A DNA stretch of 64,000 nucleotides, taken from Marilutibacter maris (GTDB taxonomy: Bacteria; Pseudomonadota; Gammaproteobacteria; Xanthomonadales; Xanthomonadaceae). The notes below the pieces were generated by a model. That model did no database searches. It was not told where the DNA came from and worked only from the letters and a program-made list of their open reading frames with translations. A program made the translations under genes and the position numbers. This document shows, piece by piece, positions 54,321-64,000 of the stretch. Numbering within the stretch: position 1 is the stretch's first letter; every line of letters starts with the position of its first letter. The stretch spans positions 1-64,000 of the forward strand of contig NZ_VICD02000304.1 in the NCBI RefSeq assembly GCF_006546735.2, in the 5' to 3' direction.

Positions 54321-54328
54321 GGAGTTCC

Positions 54329-55657
54329 ATGCGTAGGCTTTTGAAGTGTCTGGCGGTCGTGGCAGTGGCGGTGGTGGCAGTGGGGGCGGGCCTGTTCCTG
54401 GTCTCGCGGGCGATGGGGCGCAATGCCGAACGGATGGCCCTGGTCGAGCGTCTGGCGACCCCGAAGCCGGTGTCCGGGAGCAATGCGTTCCCGGCGCTGT
54501 GGACGTTCGGTTACCGGGTCCCGCAGGACCGGGTGCAAGCGGCCGCCGCGACGGATGTCGAGCGGTTCCAGCGCCGGCTCGATGCCGGCGAGGATCTCGA
54601 AGCGACGGGATTCGATTCCGGCATCGCGGCGGATTTCGAGGACCTGCTGGCATCCGTCGACGGCAGCGATACGGCATGGTGTTCGCCACGGAAGCCTGGC
54701 TGCCTGCAGCGGGTCGGCGACGATGCCGATGGCTACGCGCAGCGCTTGCGGCCGTTGGAGCAGGTGCTGGCCCAGGCCGACGCGCTGGGCGGGTACGGCC
54801 ACTACGCCAATGGGTTTCCAGCGCACCTGCATGCGCCGTTTCCAGGCCGGCTCAACGCCCTGCTGCGGATTCCGATGACCTCGCATGCGCTTGACTTCGT
54901 GCAGGGAGACAGCGCGGCCGCGCTGGCGGGCGTGTGCCACAGCGCGGCGGGCTGGCGGCGGTTGGTGCCGAACTCGGATTCGCTGGTGATCAGCATGCTG
55001 GCGATCAATGCCGTGCGCGGCTATTCGGATCTGTTCGCCGACATGCTGGCCGAGCTGCCGGCCGATACGCCGTTGCCGGCCGGATGCATGGCCGCGTTCG
55101 CCCCGCCCGTTGAAGGCGAGATCGGGGTCTGCGAGGCGATCAAGGGCGAGTTCGCGATGCAACGGGTGCTGATCCGCGATCCCAGCGCCGCCGGCACGCC
55201 GATGCCGTGGTACTACGCGCTGGCCTACGACCGGAGCGCGACCGAAGGGCGCGCCGCCGAGAATCTTTCCCTGGGCTGCGACGCGCGCGGGCAGTCGCTG
55301 ATCGCCGCCGACAAACCGATCGGGGAGGCGGTGCCGGAGCGCTCACAGGAATTCGAGTGCCTGTCCAACTTCTTCGGCTGCACCCTGACCTCGATCGCGG
55401 GGCCGGCCTATTCCGACTACCTGCGCCGCACCCAGGACCATGGCATGCGGCTGAAACTGATGGCGGCGCTGGTGTGGCTGCGCGAGAACCGCGACGATCG
55501 GCGTCCGGTGGCGACCCGGCTGGCCTCGCGGCCGGTGACGATGCGCAGCCCGGCGCGACGGATCGAGCTTGGCGAGGACGGGCGCAGCCTGCGGATCGAG
55601 CTGTACGACGCGAAGGACGGCAGCCATTGGCAGGTGCCGTTGCCGCGGATGCGCTGA
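54329..55657 (+). CDS. Hypothetical protein with N-terminal anchor
   Basis: I do not recognise this 442-residue protein. It has a membrane anchor or uncleaved signal (about 5-27, VVAVAVVAVGAGLFLV) and then a long, mostly helical, extracytoplasmic region with paired cysteines (WCSPRKPGC near 117, CHS, CMAAF, VCEAI, LGCDARG, FECLSNFFGC), suggesting disulfides. Ala/Leu/Asp-rich composition is otherwise ordinary. ATG 54329 follows GGAG exactly. It is divergent from the kinase (about 200 bases) and convergent with the thioesterase-like gene 6 bases away. Similar lone proteins occur in Xanthomonadaceae to my knowledge, without known role. Confidence 0.75.
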   Translation: MRRLLKCLAVVAVAVVAVGAGLFLVSRAMGRNAERMALVERLATPKPVSGSNAFPALWTFGYRVPQDRVQAAAATDVERFQRRLDAGEDLEATGFDSGIAADFEDLLASVDGSDTAWCSPRKPGCLQRVGDDADGYAQRLRPLEQVLAQADALGGYGHYANGFPAHLHAPFPGRLNALLRIPMTSHALDFVQGDSAAALAGVCHSAAGWRRLVPNSDSLVISMLAINAVRGYSDLFADMLAELPADTPLPAGCMAAFAPPVEGEIGVCEAIKGEFAMQRVLIRDPSAAGTPMPWYYALAYDRSATEGRAAENLSLGCDARGQSLIAADKPIGEAVPERSQEFECLSNFFGCTLTSIAGPAYSDYLRRTQDHGMRLKLMAALVWLRENRDDRRPVATRLASRPVTMRSPARRIELGEDGRSLRIELYDAKDGSHWQVPLPRMR

Positions 55658-55663
55658 CCCGGC

Positions 55664-56113
55664 TCAGCGGTCGCGCTTGCGTCGCACGTACAACTGCTTG
55701 CGGACCCGCGCGACAACCTCGCCGTCGTCGTCGACCACCTCGGTGTCGAACCAGCGCAGGGTCTTGTCGCCGTCGGCGGTGGCCGCACGCAGTTCATCGA
55801 GCACCGCATCGTCCAGGTCGAAGCGCGCCCGCACGTGGCTGCGGCCGGGCCTGACGAACTCGATCGAGCCGGCCTTGTCCCAGACGATGTAGTCGCGGCC
55901 CAGCGCGTTCATCGCCAGCAGCATCCAGAACGGGTCGGTCATCGCGAACAGGCTGCCGCCGAAGTGGGTGCCGACATAGTTGCGGTTCCACGGACGCAGC
56001 CGCAGCTCGACTTCGGCATGGCGATAGTCGTCGGCGATCGAAATCACGTGGACCCCACTGAACAGGAACGGGGGCCAGAAGTTGAGGACCCGGCGCAGGG
56101 TGCTGGCTTTCAT
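55664..56113 (-). CDS. DUF4442 hotdog-fold thioesterase-like protein
   Basis: This 149-residue cytosolic protein fits DUF4442, a hotdog-fold group related to acyl-CoA thioesterases. The conserved core is FSGVHVISIADDYRHAEVELRLRPWNRNYVGTHFGGSLFAMTDPFWMLLAM (about 19-69) with the Asn-x-x-Gly-x-His-Phe-Gly-Gly pattern, plus WDKAGSIEFVRPGRSHV near 82. The frame is open for 19 codons more, but MKASTLRRVLNFWPP at 56113 is the usual N-terminus. The substrate is unknown. A repeat cluster lies upstream. Confidence 0.85.
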   Translation of the reverse strand: MKASTLRRVLNFWPPFLFSGVHVISIADDYRHAEVELRLRPWNRNYVGTHFGGSLFAMTDPFWMLLAMNALGRDYIVWDKAGSIEFVRPGRSHVRARFDLDDAVLDELRAATADGDKTLRWFDTEVVDDDGEVVARVRKQLYVRRKRDR

Positions 56114-56195
56114 GCGCGGAACCGACGGCGGAGTGGGGCGCCAGCTTGCCATACGCATGCGTATTGTCAAAGTCGATGCCCGCCCGGATGGCCCA

Positions 56196-56366
56196 GCCCC
56201 CTGAGTCAGGGGGCGATTCGCGCCTCAGGTGCGAATCAGAAGAAAGCATGTGGCGCGTAGCGCGAATGGGGGTGTGGAGACGCAACGGCGGGGCCCAAGG
56301 TTTGCGAAGCAAACTTTGGGGATTCCCGGGCGCAGCCCGGGGATCGCGGCTTACGCCGCTCCTACG
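56196..56366 (-). repeat. Inverted copy of the four-hairpin intergenic element
   Basis: A complete copy in the opposite orientation: CCCCCTGAGTCAGGGGG (56197-56213), then a lengthened ATTCGCGC hairpin, GGTTTGCGAAGCAAACTTT, TCCCGGGCGCAGCCCGGGGA, and the short palindromic unit (56344-56365) directly after. The gap 56114-56482 otherwise contains only a 7-base tandem repeat described separately. Confidence 0.88.
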
Positions 56367-56443
56367 AGGCTTTCGCCGTCTCGTCCCCGAGACCGGCACC
56401 GGCCCCGGATGCGTCCTTCGGGCTTGCCCGGGCTACGCTCCGC

Positions 56444-56478
56444 GAGTCCCGAGTCCCGAGTCCCGAGTCCCGAGTCCC
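56444..56478. repeat. 7-bp tandem repeat GAGTCCC, five copies
   Basis: GAGTCCC repeats five times without error, four bases beyond the stop of the thioredoxin-like gene. The unit is not a multiple of three and lies outside coding sequence. Confidence 0.95.
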
Positions 56479-56482
56479 GGTT

Positions 56483-57373
56483 TCAGAACAGCACCGACGA
56501 CATCTTGCGACGGTAGCTGCCGACCAGGGCGGCGTCCTCGATGACCCGGAACGCGTCGATCAGTGCCTTGCGCGGCAGTCCGCCGTCGAAATCGCGGTCG
56601 CGGCGCAGCATCTCCAGGAACTGCTCCAGCGCCGCCTCGTCGTCGCCGCCGACCAGGTGGCGGGTGCCGAGCAGGTGGCGGGCGCGCAGGTCGCCCGGGT
56701 CGCCGGCGATCGCCGTCTGCAGCGCTTCAAGTGCCGGCGCGTCCTTGAGCAGGGCGGCAAAGTCCAGGCGGGCGCGGGCGCTCAGGGTGCGATCGTCGGT
56801 GGCCAGATTGGCGGGCAGGCCATCGAGCAGGGTCTGCGCCTCGGCGGTCTCGCCGGTCTTGAGCAGGGCCAGGGCGAGGTCGAGCTTGAGCTCGTCCTGG
56901 TCCGGCGCCGCGGCGATCTCGCCGCGCAGGCGCTCGGCCTCGGCTCGCGGATCGACCGGCACCGGCGCGGCATCCTCGGCGCCGGCTTCCTCATCGGCAC
57001 CGGCAATCGAGACCGCGGGCTCGATGCCATGGTGGGCGAAGAATTCGCGCAACTGGCCCTCGGTCAGCGCGCCGGGAACCGCGTCGACGACCTGGCCGCC
57101 CTTGAGCAGGAACAGGGTCGGGATCGAGCGGACCTGGAACGCCCCGGCCAGCTGCGGCTCCTTGTCGACATCGATCTTCGCCAGCTCGAAGGCGCCGCCG
57201 TAGTCGCGGGCCAGCTTTTCCAGTATCGGCCCCAGGCTCTTGCACGGGCCGCACCATTCGGCCCAGAAGTCCACCAGCACCGGCGTCTGCATCGAGCGCT
57301 GCAGGACCGCGGTCTCGAAGCTGTCGGTGGTGACATCGAACACGTGGGCGGGCGGGGCGGTGTCGGGGGTCAT
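56483..57373 (-). CDS. cnoX: Thioredoxin-TPR chaperedoxin (CnoX/YbbN)
   Basis: This 296-residue protein has a thioredoxin domain (about 10-115) with active site WCGPCKS, followed by an acidic linker and a TPR-like C-terminal region (about 145-290; LKLDLALALLKTGETAEAQTLL, ARHLLGTRHLVGGDDEAALEQFL). In E. coli CnoX protects proteins under oxidative/chlorine stress and hands them to GroEL. The E. coli CnoX site is SxxC without a redox CxxC; here both Cys are present, so it may also keep oxidoreductase activity. ATG 57373 gives the normal N-terminus. It is divergent from the DUF998 gene. Confidence 0.93.
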   Translation of the reverse strand: MTPDTAPPAHVFDVTTDSFETAVLQRSMQTPVLVDFWAEWCGPCKSLGPILEKLARDYGGAFELAKIDVDKEPQLAGAFQVRSIPTLFLLKGGQVVDAVPGALTEGQLREFFAHHGIEPAVSIAGADEEAGAEDAAPVPVDPRAEAERLRGEIAAAPDQDELKLDLALALLKTGETAEAQTLLDGLPANLATDDRTLSARARLDFAALLKDAPALEALQTAIAGDPGDLRARHLLGTRHLVGGDDEAALEQFLEMLRRDRDFDGGLPRKALIDAFRVIEDAALVGSYRRKMSSVLF

Positions 57374-57489
57374 CGATGGGCTCGCGGAAGGCGGATTTGC
57401 TGCCGAGATGGGGGCGGGTACCGGCGATGCAAGGTGGTCGGGTTGCCCACCGCTGTCGCAACGGACGCCGCAGGCCCTAGCATGTGCGG

Positions 57490-58098
57490 ATGAAGACAGG
57501 ATTCGTTCACCGGCTTTCCTGGGCGCCGATCCTGGCGGCGGCGTCGCTGCTGCTGGCCGCGGTGGGCTTCGGACTGGCCGCCGACGGTTATTCGCACGCG
57601 CGGCATCCGCTGGCCCTGCTCGGGGCGCGCGGCATGGGCGCTGCCGGTCTCTTCAATGTGCTGGCCTGGATCCTGCCCGGGCTGCTGCTGGCGGCGCAGG
57701 CGGCCGCCCTGCGCGAATGCCTGTCGGACCGGGCCGGGTTCGGCGCCCGTATCGGCGCCTGGCTGCTGCTGTTGTCGGCGCTCGCGTTCGCGGCCCAGGG
57801 CGTGTGGCCGTTGGATCCGCACGATCTGGAGGGACCCGACAGCCGCCGCCACGCGCTGGGCTGGATGTTGTGGTGGATTGCCCACCTTGGCGCGGGCGCG
57901 CTGCTGGTGCCGACGTTGATGCGGCAGGCGCGGTGGCGCCGGGCCGGTGTCGGGCTGCTGCTGTCGGTGCTGTTGCTGCTTGCCGGCGTGCTCGCCGCGC
58001 GCGCCGGCCTGTGGCCGGCACTGGCGGGACGGCTGGCGATCGTCGCCTGGCTCGGTGGCTACCTGGCCTGCGGTATACCGATGCGGCGCGGGGCGTAG
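57490..58098 (+). CDS. DUF998 membrane protein
   Basis: This 202-residue protein has about six membrane helices and the family's PLDPHDLEGPDSRRHALGW motif between helices three and four (near 116-134), where conserved His and Asp residues suggest a catalytic or metal site. DUF998 is uncharacterised. ATG 57490 is used; a GTG lies six bases earlier. The stop codon TAG lies inside a copy of the short palindromic repeat (58095-58116), so the last residues may have been changed by insertion of that unit. Confidence 0.82.
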   Translation: MKTGFVHRLSWAPILAAASLLLAAVGFGLAADGYSHARHPLALLGARGMGAAGLFNVLAWILPGLLLAAQAAALRECLSDRAGFGARIGAWLLLLSALAFAAQGVWPLDPHDLEGPDSRRHALGWMLWWIAHLGAGALLVPTLMRQARWRRAGVGLLLSVLLLLAGVLAARAGLWPALAGRLAIVAWLGGYLACGIPMRRGA

Positions 58099-58214
58099 GA
58101 GCGGCGTGGGCCGCGACCTCCTTGGGCCAGACACCTTCATCATCCCGCAGGAGCGGGGCAAGCCGCGATTGAACGGTCGCATGAAAGCCCTGTCGCGGCT
58201 TACGCCGCTCCTAC
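58095..58214. repeat. Short palindromic units after the DUF998 gene
   Basis: Three units of the short family occur: forward at 58095-58116 (core GCGGC-GTGG-GCCGC), a diverged forward unit at about 58150-58171, and an inverted one at 58193-58214. Forward and inverted units can pair with each other to make a large hairpin between the convergent DUF998 and amidohydrolase genes. Confidence 0.85.
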
Positions 58215-58227
58215 AGGGCTGCGCGGG

Positions 58228-59556
<1,329 letters not shown>

Positions 59557-59689
59557 GGGCTTGGATTCCGTGTTCGACGATGGACGGGAGTGCGCCCGAG
59601 CCTAACCGAGCGCCCCGGGCGGGGCATAGGCCGGTCGCCATGGGCGCCGGCGATGCCCGGGTGACTCCGCCCGGCGTACCCTTGTGGGC

Positions 59690-60790
59690 ATGGACAGTCC
59701 CACGCCCGCAAGCACGCCTGCCCCCAGTTCCCTCGACCGCGCCCGCCGCGAATGGCTGGCCGGCCTGATTCGCAGCCATCGGCTGGCGCCGTCGGCGCGC
59801 AGCGCGCTGGAGCTGGCGCAGGGGCTATGGCGTTGCGGCGAGTATCGCGAGGCCTGGCCGAGGTTCGTCGAGGCCCGCGACCGCGCGCCTGAGCTGGCCG
59901 CCACCCATCTGGCGTTGCTGCGGGCGGCCTCGATGCTGGCGCTGCGCGAGGAGGAGGCGGTGGCGCTGGAAACGGCGCTGCGGGCGCATCCGCAGGACCC
60001 GCAGATCACCCTGCGCGCGGCCCTGGCCGAGGTGCCCGGCGCACTGGAGCGGGCGCGGACAAGGCTGTCGCCGCTGCGCGACGACCCGGTCTGCGCGGAT
60101 TACGCGCTGGCGCTGGATATCGTGGCCGGGGACCGTTCGCAGGAAACGATCGAAGCGGTCCTGGCGGACCCGCGCCTGGATCCGGGCCGGCGCGCGCGCT
60201 GGCAGGCGCTGCGGTGGGCATGCCGCCACGCGGACGGTCCGGGCCGCCACTTCGGTCTGCCCTCGCGGGTGCTTGAGCGGGGCATCGAGGCGGCCACCGG
60301 CGCGGGGCTGGCGATCGAGTGCGGGGTCTACTTCGGTCGTTCGCTGGACCATATCGCCGCTCGCCTCGACCAGCCGGTGCACGGTTTCGACAGCTTCCAG
60401 GGGCTGCCGGAGGACTGGAAGGCGGGCGAGGGCGCGGGCAGCTACAGCACCGCCGGCCGGCTGCCGCGGGTCGCCGACAATGTGACCCTGCACCCGGGCT
60501 GGTTCGAGCAGACCCTGCCGCCGTTCCTGGACGCGCATCCGGGGCCGGTGCGGCTGCTGCACGTGGACTGCGACATCTACAGCTCGACCCGTACCGTGCT
60601 GGAGGCGGTCGCGCCGCGGCTGCGGGCCGGCAGCGTGATCGTGTTCGACGACATGCTCGGCTATCCGGGCTACGAGGCGCACGAGTTGCGGGCGTTCGAG
60701 GAACGGGTCGAGCGCGACGGGCTGCGCTGGGAACTGCTGGCCGCCTGTCTGCTGGGGCGCGAGGTGGCGGTGCGGATCCTCGCCCGCTGA
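59690..60790 (+). CDS. TPR-TylF-type O-methyltransferase
   Basis: This 366-residue protein has an N-terminal helical-repeat region (about 15-165, TPR-like pairs such as [25 protein letters not shown]) joined to a C-terminal TylF/MycF-type SAM methyltransferase domain (about 180-366). The latter shows [58 protein letters not shown] and [13 protein letters not shown], where the paired Asp bind Mg. TylF/MycF methylate sugars on macrolides; stand-alone relatives act on surface polysaccharides or unknown metabolites. ATG 59690 is chosen over GTG 59684. It is not in an obvious biosynthetic cluster. leuS follows 101 bases downstream. Confidence 0.87.
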   Translation: MDSPTPASTPAPSSLDRARREWLAGLIRSHRLAPSARSALELAQGLWRCGEYREAWPRFVEARDRAPELAATHLALLRAASMLALREEEAVALETALRAHPQDPQITLRAALAEVPGALERARTRLSPLRDDPVCADYALALDIVAGDRSQETIEAVLADPRLDPGRRARWQALRWACRHADGPGRHFGLPSRVLERGIEAATGAGLAIECGVYFGRSLDHIAARLDQPVHGFDSFQGLPEDWKAGEGAGSYSTAGRLPRVADNVTLHPGWFEQTLPPFLDAHPGPVRLLHVDCDIYSSTRTVLEAVAPRLRAGSVIVFDDMLGYPGYEAHELRAFEERVERDGLRWELLAACLLGREVAVRILAR

Positions 60791-60891
60791 GCGGGCCGGC
60801 CGGTCCGGGCGGGCGACCCGGGGCGGCCACGCGTGGCGGCCCATGCTGCGCTGCGGTAGGCTTTCCGGTCCCCTGTTGCCAAGCCCGTGCC

Positions 60892-63669
60892 GTGTCCACC
60901 GAAGCCGCCAGCGAATCAGCCCGCGAATCCCGACCCTACGAACCGCAGCCGATCGAGGACGCCGCCCGGCGCTTCTGGTCGGGGACCCGCGCCTTCGAGG
61001 CCGACGAAGCCTCCGACAAGCCCAAGTACTACTGCCTGTCGATGCTGCCGTACCCGTCCGGCGCGCTGCACATGGGCCACGTGCGCAATTACACCATCAG
61101 CGACGTGATCAGCCGCTACAAGCGGATGACCGGCTTCAACGTGCTGCAGCCGATGGGTTGGGACGCGTTCGGCCTGCCGGCCGAGAACGCCGCGATCAAG
61201 AACCGCACCGCGCCGGCGAAGTGGACCTACGCCAACATCGAGCACATGAAGGCGCAGCTGCAGCAGATGGGCTACGCGATCGACTGGTCGCGCGAGTTCG
61301 CCACCTGCCAGCCGGGCTACTACGTGCACGAGCAGCGCATGTTCGTGCGGCTGATGAAGCAGGGCCTGGCCTATCGTCGCAACGCGGTGGTCAACTGGGA
61401 CCCGGTCGACCAGACCGTGCTGGCCAACGAGCAGGTGATCGACGGTCGTGGCTGGCGCACCGGCGCGCTGGTGGAAAAGCGCGAGATCCCGCAGTGGTTC
61501 CTGAAGATCACCGACTACGCGCAGGAACTGCTCGACGGCCTGGACACGCTGACCGGCTGGCCCGACGCGGTCAAGACCATGCAGCGCAACTGGATCGGCC
61601 GCAGCGAGGGCCTGGAGATCCGCTTCGACGTCGTCGACGAGGACGGCAACGCGGTCGAGCCGCTGGAGGTCTACACCACCCGTCCCGACACCCTGATGGG
61701 CGTCACCTTCGTCTCGATAGCCGCCGAGCATCCGCTGGCCGCCCATGCCGCCGCCGGCAATCCGGCGCTGGCCGACTTCATCGCCGAGCTGCGCCAGGGC
61801 GGGGTGTCCGAGGCCGAGCTGGAAACCCAGGAAAAGCGCGGCATGTACACCGGCCTGCGCGCGTTGCACCCGATCAGCGGCGAGGAGGTGCCGGTCTACG
61901 TCGCCAACTTCGTGCTGATGGGCTATGGCACCGGCGCGGTGATGGCGGTGCCCGGCCACGACCAGCGCGACTGGGAGTTCGCCAAGCGCTACCACCTGCC
62001 GATCCGTCCGGTGATCGCATCGGCGAGCGTGCGCGACGCGCTCGCGGAGATCGGCCGCCACCTCGACAAGCACGACGACGCGATGGCCGCCGCGCTGGGC
62101 AACGGTGCCGCGATCGACGTCTACGACACCGGCGCCGCGGTGCAGGTGATCCAGGACTTCATCCGCGCGATCGAGGAGGAGGGCGCCTACACCGAACGCG
62201 GCTGGCTGGTGAATTCCGGCGCGTTCGACGGCATGGATTTCGACCAGGCGCTGGACGCGCTGGCGACCCGCTTCGAGGCCGAGGACCGCGGCCGCCGCCG
62301 GGTCAACTATCGCCTGCGCGACTGGGGCGTCAGCCGTCAGCGCTACTGGGGCTGTCCGATCCCGGTGATCCTGTGCCCGCGCTGCGGCGACGTGCCGGTG
62401 CCGGAGGACCAACTGCCGGTGCTGCTGCCGGAGGACGTGGAGTTCAGCGGGGTCGCCTCGCCGATCAAGTCCGATCCCGAATGGCGGAAGACGACCTGCC
62501 CGCAGTGCGGCGGCGACGCCGAGCGCGAGACCGACACCTTCGACACCTTCATGGAGTCGAGCTGGTACATGCACCGCTACACCAGCCCGGGCGCGGCGGA
62601 CATGGTCGACCGGCGCGCCAACTACTGGATGCCGATCGACCAGTACATCGGCGGCATCGAACACGCGATCCTGCACCTGCTGTACTTCCGCTTCTACCAT
62701 CGCCTGATGCGCGACCAGGGCCTGGTCGACAGCGACGAGCCGGTGCACAACCTGCTGACCCAGGGCATGGTGATCGCCGAGACCTTCTATCGCGAGAACG
62801 ACGACGGTTCCAGGGACTGGATCAACCCGGCCGAGGTCGAGATCGCCCGCGACGACAAGGGCCGGATCACCGGCGCGACCTTGAAGGCCGACGGCCTGCC
62901 GGTGGTGATCGGCGGCACCGAGAAGATGTCGAAGTCCAAGAACAACGGCGTCGATCCGCGCGAGATGGTCGGCAAGTACGGCGCCGACACCGTGCGCCTG
63001 TTCTCGATGTTCGCCGCGCCGCCGGAGCAGTCGCTGGAGTGGAACGAGGCCGGCGTGGAGGGGATGGCGCGGTTCCTGCGCCGGTTCTGGCGCGAGGTCG
63101 TCACCCATGCCTCGCAGCCGGATCACCCGGACGTCGCCGCGCTGCTGGCCGACGGTGTCGCGCTGGACGCCGGCCAGAAGGCGCTGCGCCGGCAGCTGCA
63201 CGAGACCATCCAGAAGGTCGGCGACGACTACGGCCGCCGCCACAGCTTCAACACCGCGATCGCCGCGCTGATGGAGCTGCTCAACGCGGTCGCGAAGTTC
63301 TCCGACATGAGCGATGCCGGCCGCGCGGTGCGCCACGAGGTCCTGCAGGCGATGGTGCTGATGCTCAATCCGGTGACCCCGCACGTCAGCCACGCGCTGT
63401 GGCAGGTACTGGGCCATCCCGAGGGCCTGCTGGAGGACGTGGCGTTCCCGGCGGTCGACACCGCCGCGCTGGTGCGCGACTCGGTGAAGCTGGCGGTGCA
63501 GGTCAACGGCAAGTTGCGCGGCACCATCGAGGTGCCGGTCAACGTGTCGAAGGAGGAGGCCGAGCGGGTCGCGCTGGCCGAGCCCAACGTCGCCCAGTAC
63601 GTCGATGGCCTGAGCATCCGCAAGGTGATCGTGGTGCCGGGCAAGATCGTCAACATCGTCGCGGGCTGA
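60892..63669 (+). CDS. leuS: Leucyl-tRNA synthetase
   Basis: LeuRS charges tRNA-Leu. The 925-residue class I synthetase has HMGH at 60-63 in [23 protein letters not shown] near 225, a connective editing domain, a Cys-rich zinc knuckle ([12 protein letters not shown] and [11 protein letters not shown] near 495-545), and KMSKS at 678-682 in [12 protein letters not shown]. The C-terminal domain ends VNIVAG. The GTG at 60892 is the likely start, since downstream in-frame ATGs would remove conserved N-terminal residues ([10 protein letters not shown]). lptE begins about 107 bases after the stop, the common gammaproteobacterial order. Confidence 0.97.
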   Translation: MSTEAASESARESRPYEPQPIEDAARRFWSGTRAFEADEASDKPKYYCLSMLPYPSGALHMGHVRNYTISDVISRYKRMTGFNVLQPMGWDAFGLPAENAAIKNRTAPAKWTYANIEHMKAQLQQMGYAIDWSREFATCQPGYYVHEQRMFVRLMKQGLAYRRNAVVNWDPVDQTVLANEQVIDGRGWRTGALVEKREIPQWFLKITDYAQELLDGLDTLTGWPDAVKTMQRNWIGRSEGLEIRFDVVDEDGNAVEPLEVYTTRPDTLMGVTFVSIAAEHPLAAHAAAGNPALADFIAELRQGGVSEAELETQEKRGMYTGLRALHPISGEEVPVYVANFVLMGYGTGAVMAVPGHDQRDWEFAKRYHLPIRPVIASASVRDALAEIGRHLDKHDDAMAAALGNGAAIDVYDTGAAVQVIQDFIRAIEEEGAYTERGWLVNSGAFDGMDFDQALDALATRFEAEDRGRRRVNYRLRDWGVSRQRYWGCPIPVILCPRCGDVPVPEDQLPVLLPEDVEFSGVASPIKSDPEWRKTTCPQCGGDAERETDTFDTFMESSWYMHRYTSPGAADMVDRRANYWMPIDQYIGGIEHAILHLLYFRFYHRLMRDQGLVDSDEPVHNLLTQGMVIAETFYRENDDGSRDWINPAEVEIARDDKGRITGATLKADGLPVVIGGTEKMSKSKNNGVDPREMVGKYGADTVRLFSMFAAPPEQSLEWNEAGVEGMARFLRRFWREVVTHASQPDHPDVAALLADGVALDAGQKALRRQLHETIQKVGDDYGRRHSFNTAIAALMELLNAVAKFSDMSDAGRAVRHEVLQAMVLMLNPVTPHVSHALWQVLGHPEGLLEDVAFPAVDTAALVRDSVKLAVQVNGKLRGTIEVPVNVSKEEAERVALAEPNVAQYVDGLSIRKVIVVPGKIVNIVAG

Positions 63670-63775
63670 AGCGTGCGTCGGCGGCTGTCGGCGGGCGTTT
63701 CCCGTGCGCCTGGGGCTGAACGGCGCCGGTGCCGCGGCTATTGATGGAGGGGGCGGTGTCGTCCAGACTTCGCGA

Positions 63776-64000
63776 ATGACTTCACGCCTTCTCGCCGTTG
63801 TCCTCGTGCTGGCCCTGTCGGCCTGTGGTTTCCATCTGCGCAACGCCCTGGTGCTGCCGCCCGATCTGGGGCCGGTGAAGGTCGTTTCCGCCGACCGCTA
63901 CAGCCCGCTGGCCGAGAGCCTGGCGCAGGCGCTGGTGCGTTCGGGCGCCGAAATCGCGCCCGGCGACGCCGTCGACACCGCGGTGCTCGACCTGGTCGCC
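63776..64000 (+). CDS. lptE: LPS-assembly lipoprotein LptE (3' truncated by window)
   Basis: LptE is the outer-membrane lipoprotein that plugs LptD and helps insert lipopolysaccharide. The visible 75 codons start with ATG 63776 and a lipoprotein signal with lipobox LSAC, Cys17, immediately followed by GFHLRNALVLPPDLG, the LptE (RlpB) signature of Cys-Gly-Phe-x-Leu-Arg. The rest lies beyond the window. Its position right after leuS is standard and supports the call; holA normally follows outside. Confidence 0.93.
   Translation, partial: MTSRLLAVVLVLALSACGFHLRNALVLPPDLGPVKVVSADRYSPLAESLAQALVRSGAEIAPGDAVDTAVLDLVA

Noticed and set aside
60916-63843. A minus-strand frame of more than 950 codons opposite leuS
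   Set aside because: leuS is certain on the plus strand, and the antisense translation is Arg/His/Gln-rich without motifs.

Overview
The window is about 64 kb of uniformly very GC-rich (roughly 68-70%) bacterial chromosome. Gene content and order point to a gammaproteobacterium of the Xanthomonadaceae/Lysobacteraceae type (Lysobacter, Luteimonas or a relative). Supporting blocks are rsmD-coaD-yfhL-ggt, queA-tgt-yajC-secD-secF followed by suhB and trmJ, leuS-lptE, many secreted or lipid-anchored peptidases, and dense small palindromic intergenic repeats. The genus call is inference; no rRNA, tRNA, phage, IS or CRISPR was seen. Both ends cut genes: rsmD on the left, lptE on the right.

Layout. 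1-6.3 kb: rsmD, coaD, a small lipoprotein, ferredoxin, ggt, then a tightly coupled trio (MBL hydrolase, TMEM43-like protein, MAPEG protein). 6.3-12.7 kb: upp, then a divergent locus of a TonB receptor against a phytase-like lipoprotein and a purple-acid-phosphatase-like enzyme, then a GFA protein. 12.8-16.8 kb: a class III aminotransferase divergent from an Lrp/AsnC regulator, then a TetR regulator and a CurA-like reductase that share an identical 15-bp operator-like site. 16.8-25.3 kb: a repeat cluster, the queuosine/Sec cluster, a second repeat cluster, suhB and trmJ. 25.4-30.5 kb: a PhnD-like binding protein coupled to a GGDEF-EAL protein, ExoD, and a CorC/HlyC transporter. 30.7-32.7 kb: DUF47 and Pit phosphate transport genes with a 40-codon small ORF between them. 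32.9-46.6 kb: a hypothetical, an alkyltransferase-like protein, a rhomboid, two M13 peptidases, a beta-CASP nuclease, an Asp/Asn hydroxylase, rhlE, and a FecR/LysM + CHASE2-GGDEF pair. 46.7-64 kb: two DUF885 peptidases, a VUT transporter, DUF502, a Ser/Thr kinase with an FGE-like tail, several hypotheticals, CnoX, an amidohydrolase, a TPR-methyltransferase, leuS and lptE.

How the genes work together. Housekeeping blocks cover queuosine tRNA modification, Sec export, tRNA charging and LPS assembly. Phosphorus acquisition recurs: phytase, phosphatase, TonB receptor, Pit with its DUF47 partner, and a PhnD-like sensor, with weak Pho-box-like sites at two of these loci. Two separate c-di-GMP modules each join a periplasmic sensory protein to a membrane GGDEF protein by a 4-base start/stop overlap. 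Peptide degradation is represented by two tandem paralogous pairs (M13, DUF885); each pair has one lipoprotein and one Sec-exported soluble copy.

Most original signals: a composite intergenic element of four successive hairpins whose first stem changes in a compensating way between copies, an in-frame 15-bp repeat at the N-terminus of the TetR protein, the MBL-TMEM43-MAPEG operon, and the small ORF between DUF47 and pit.
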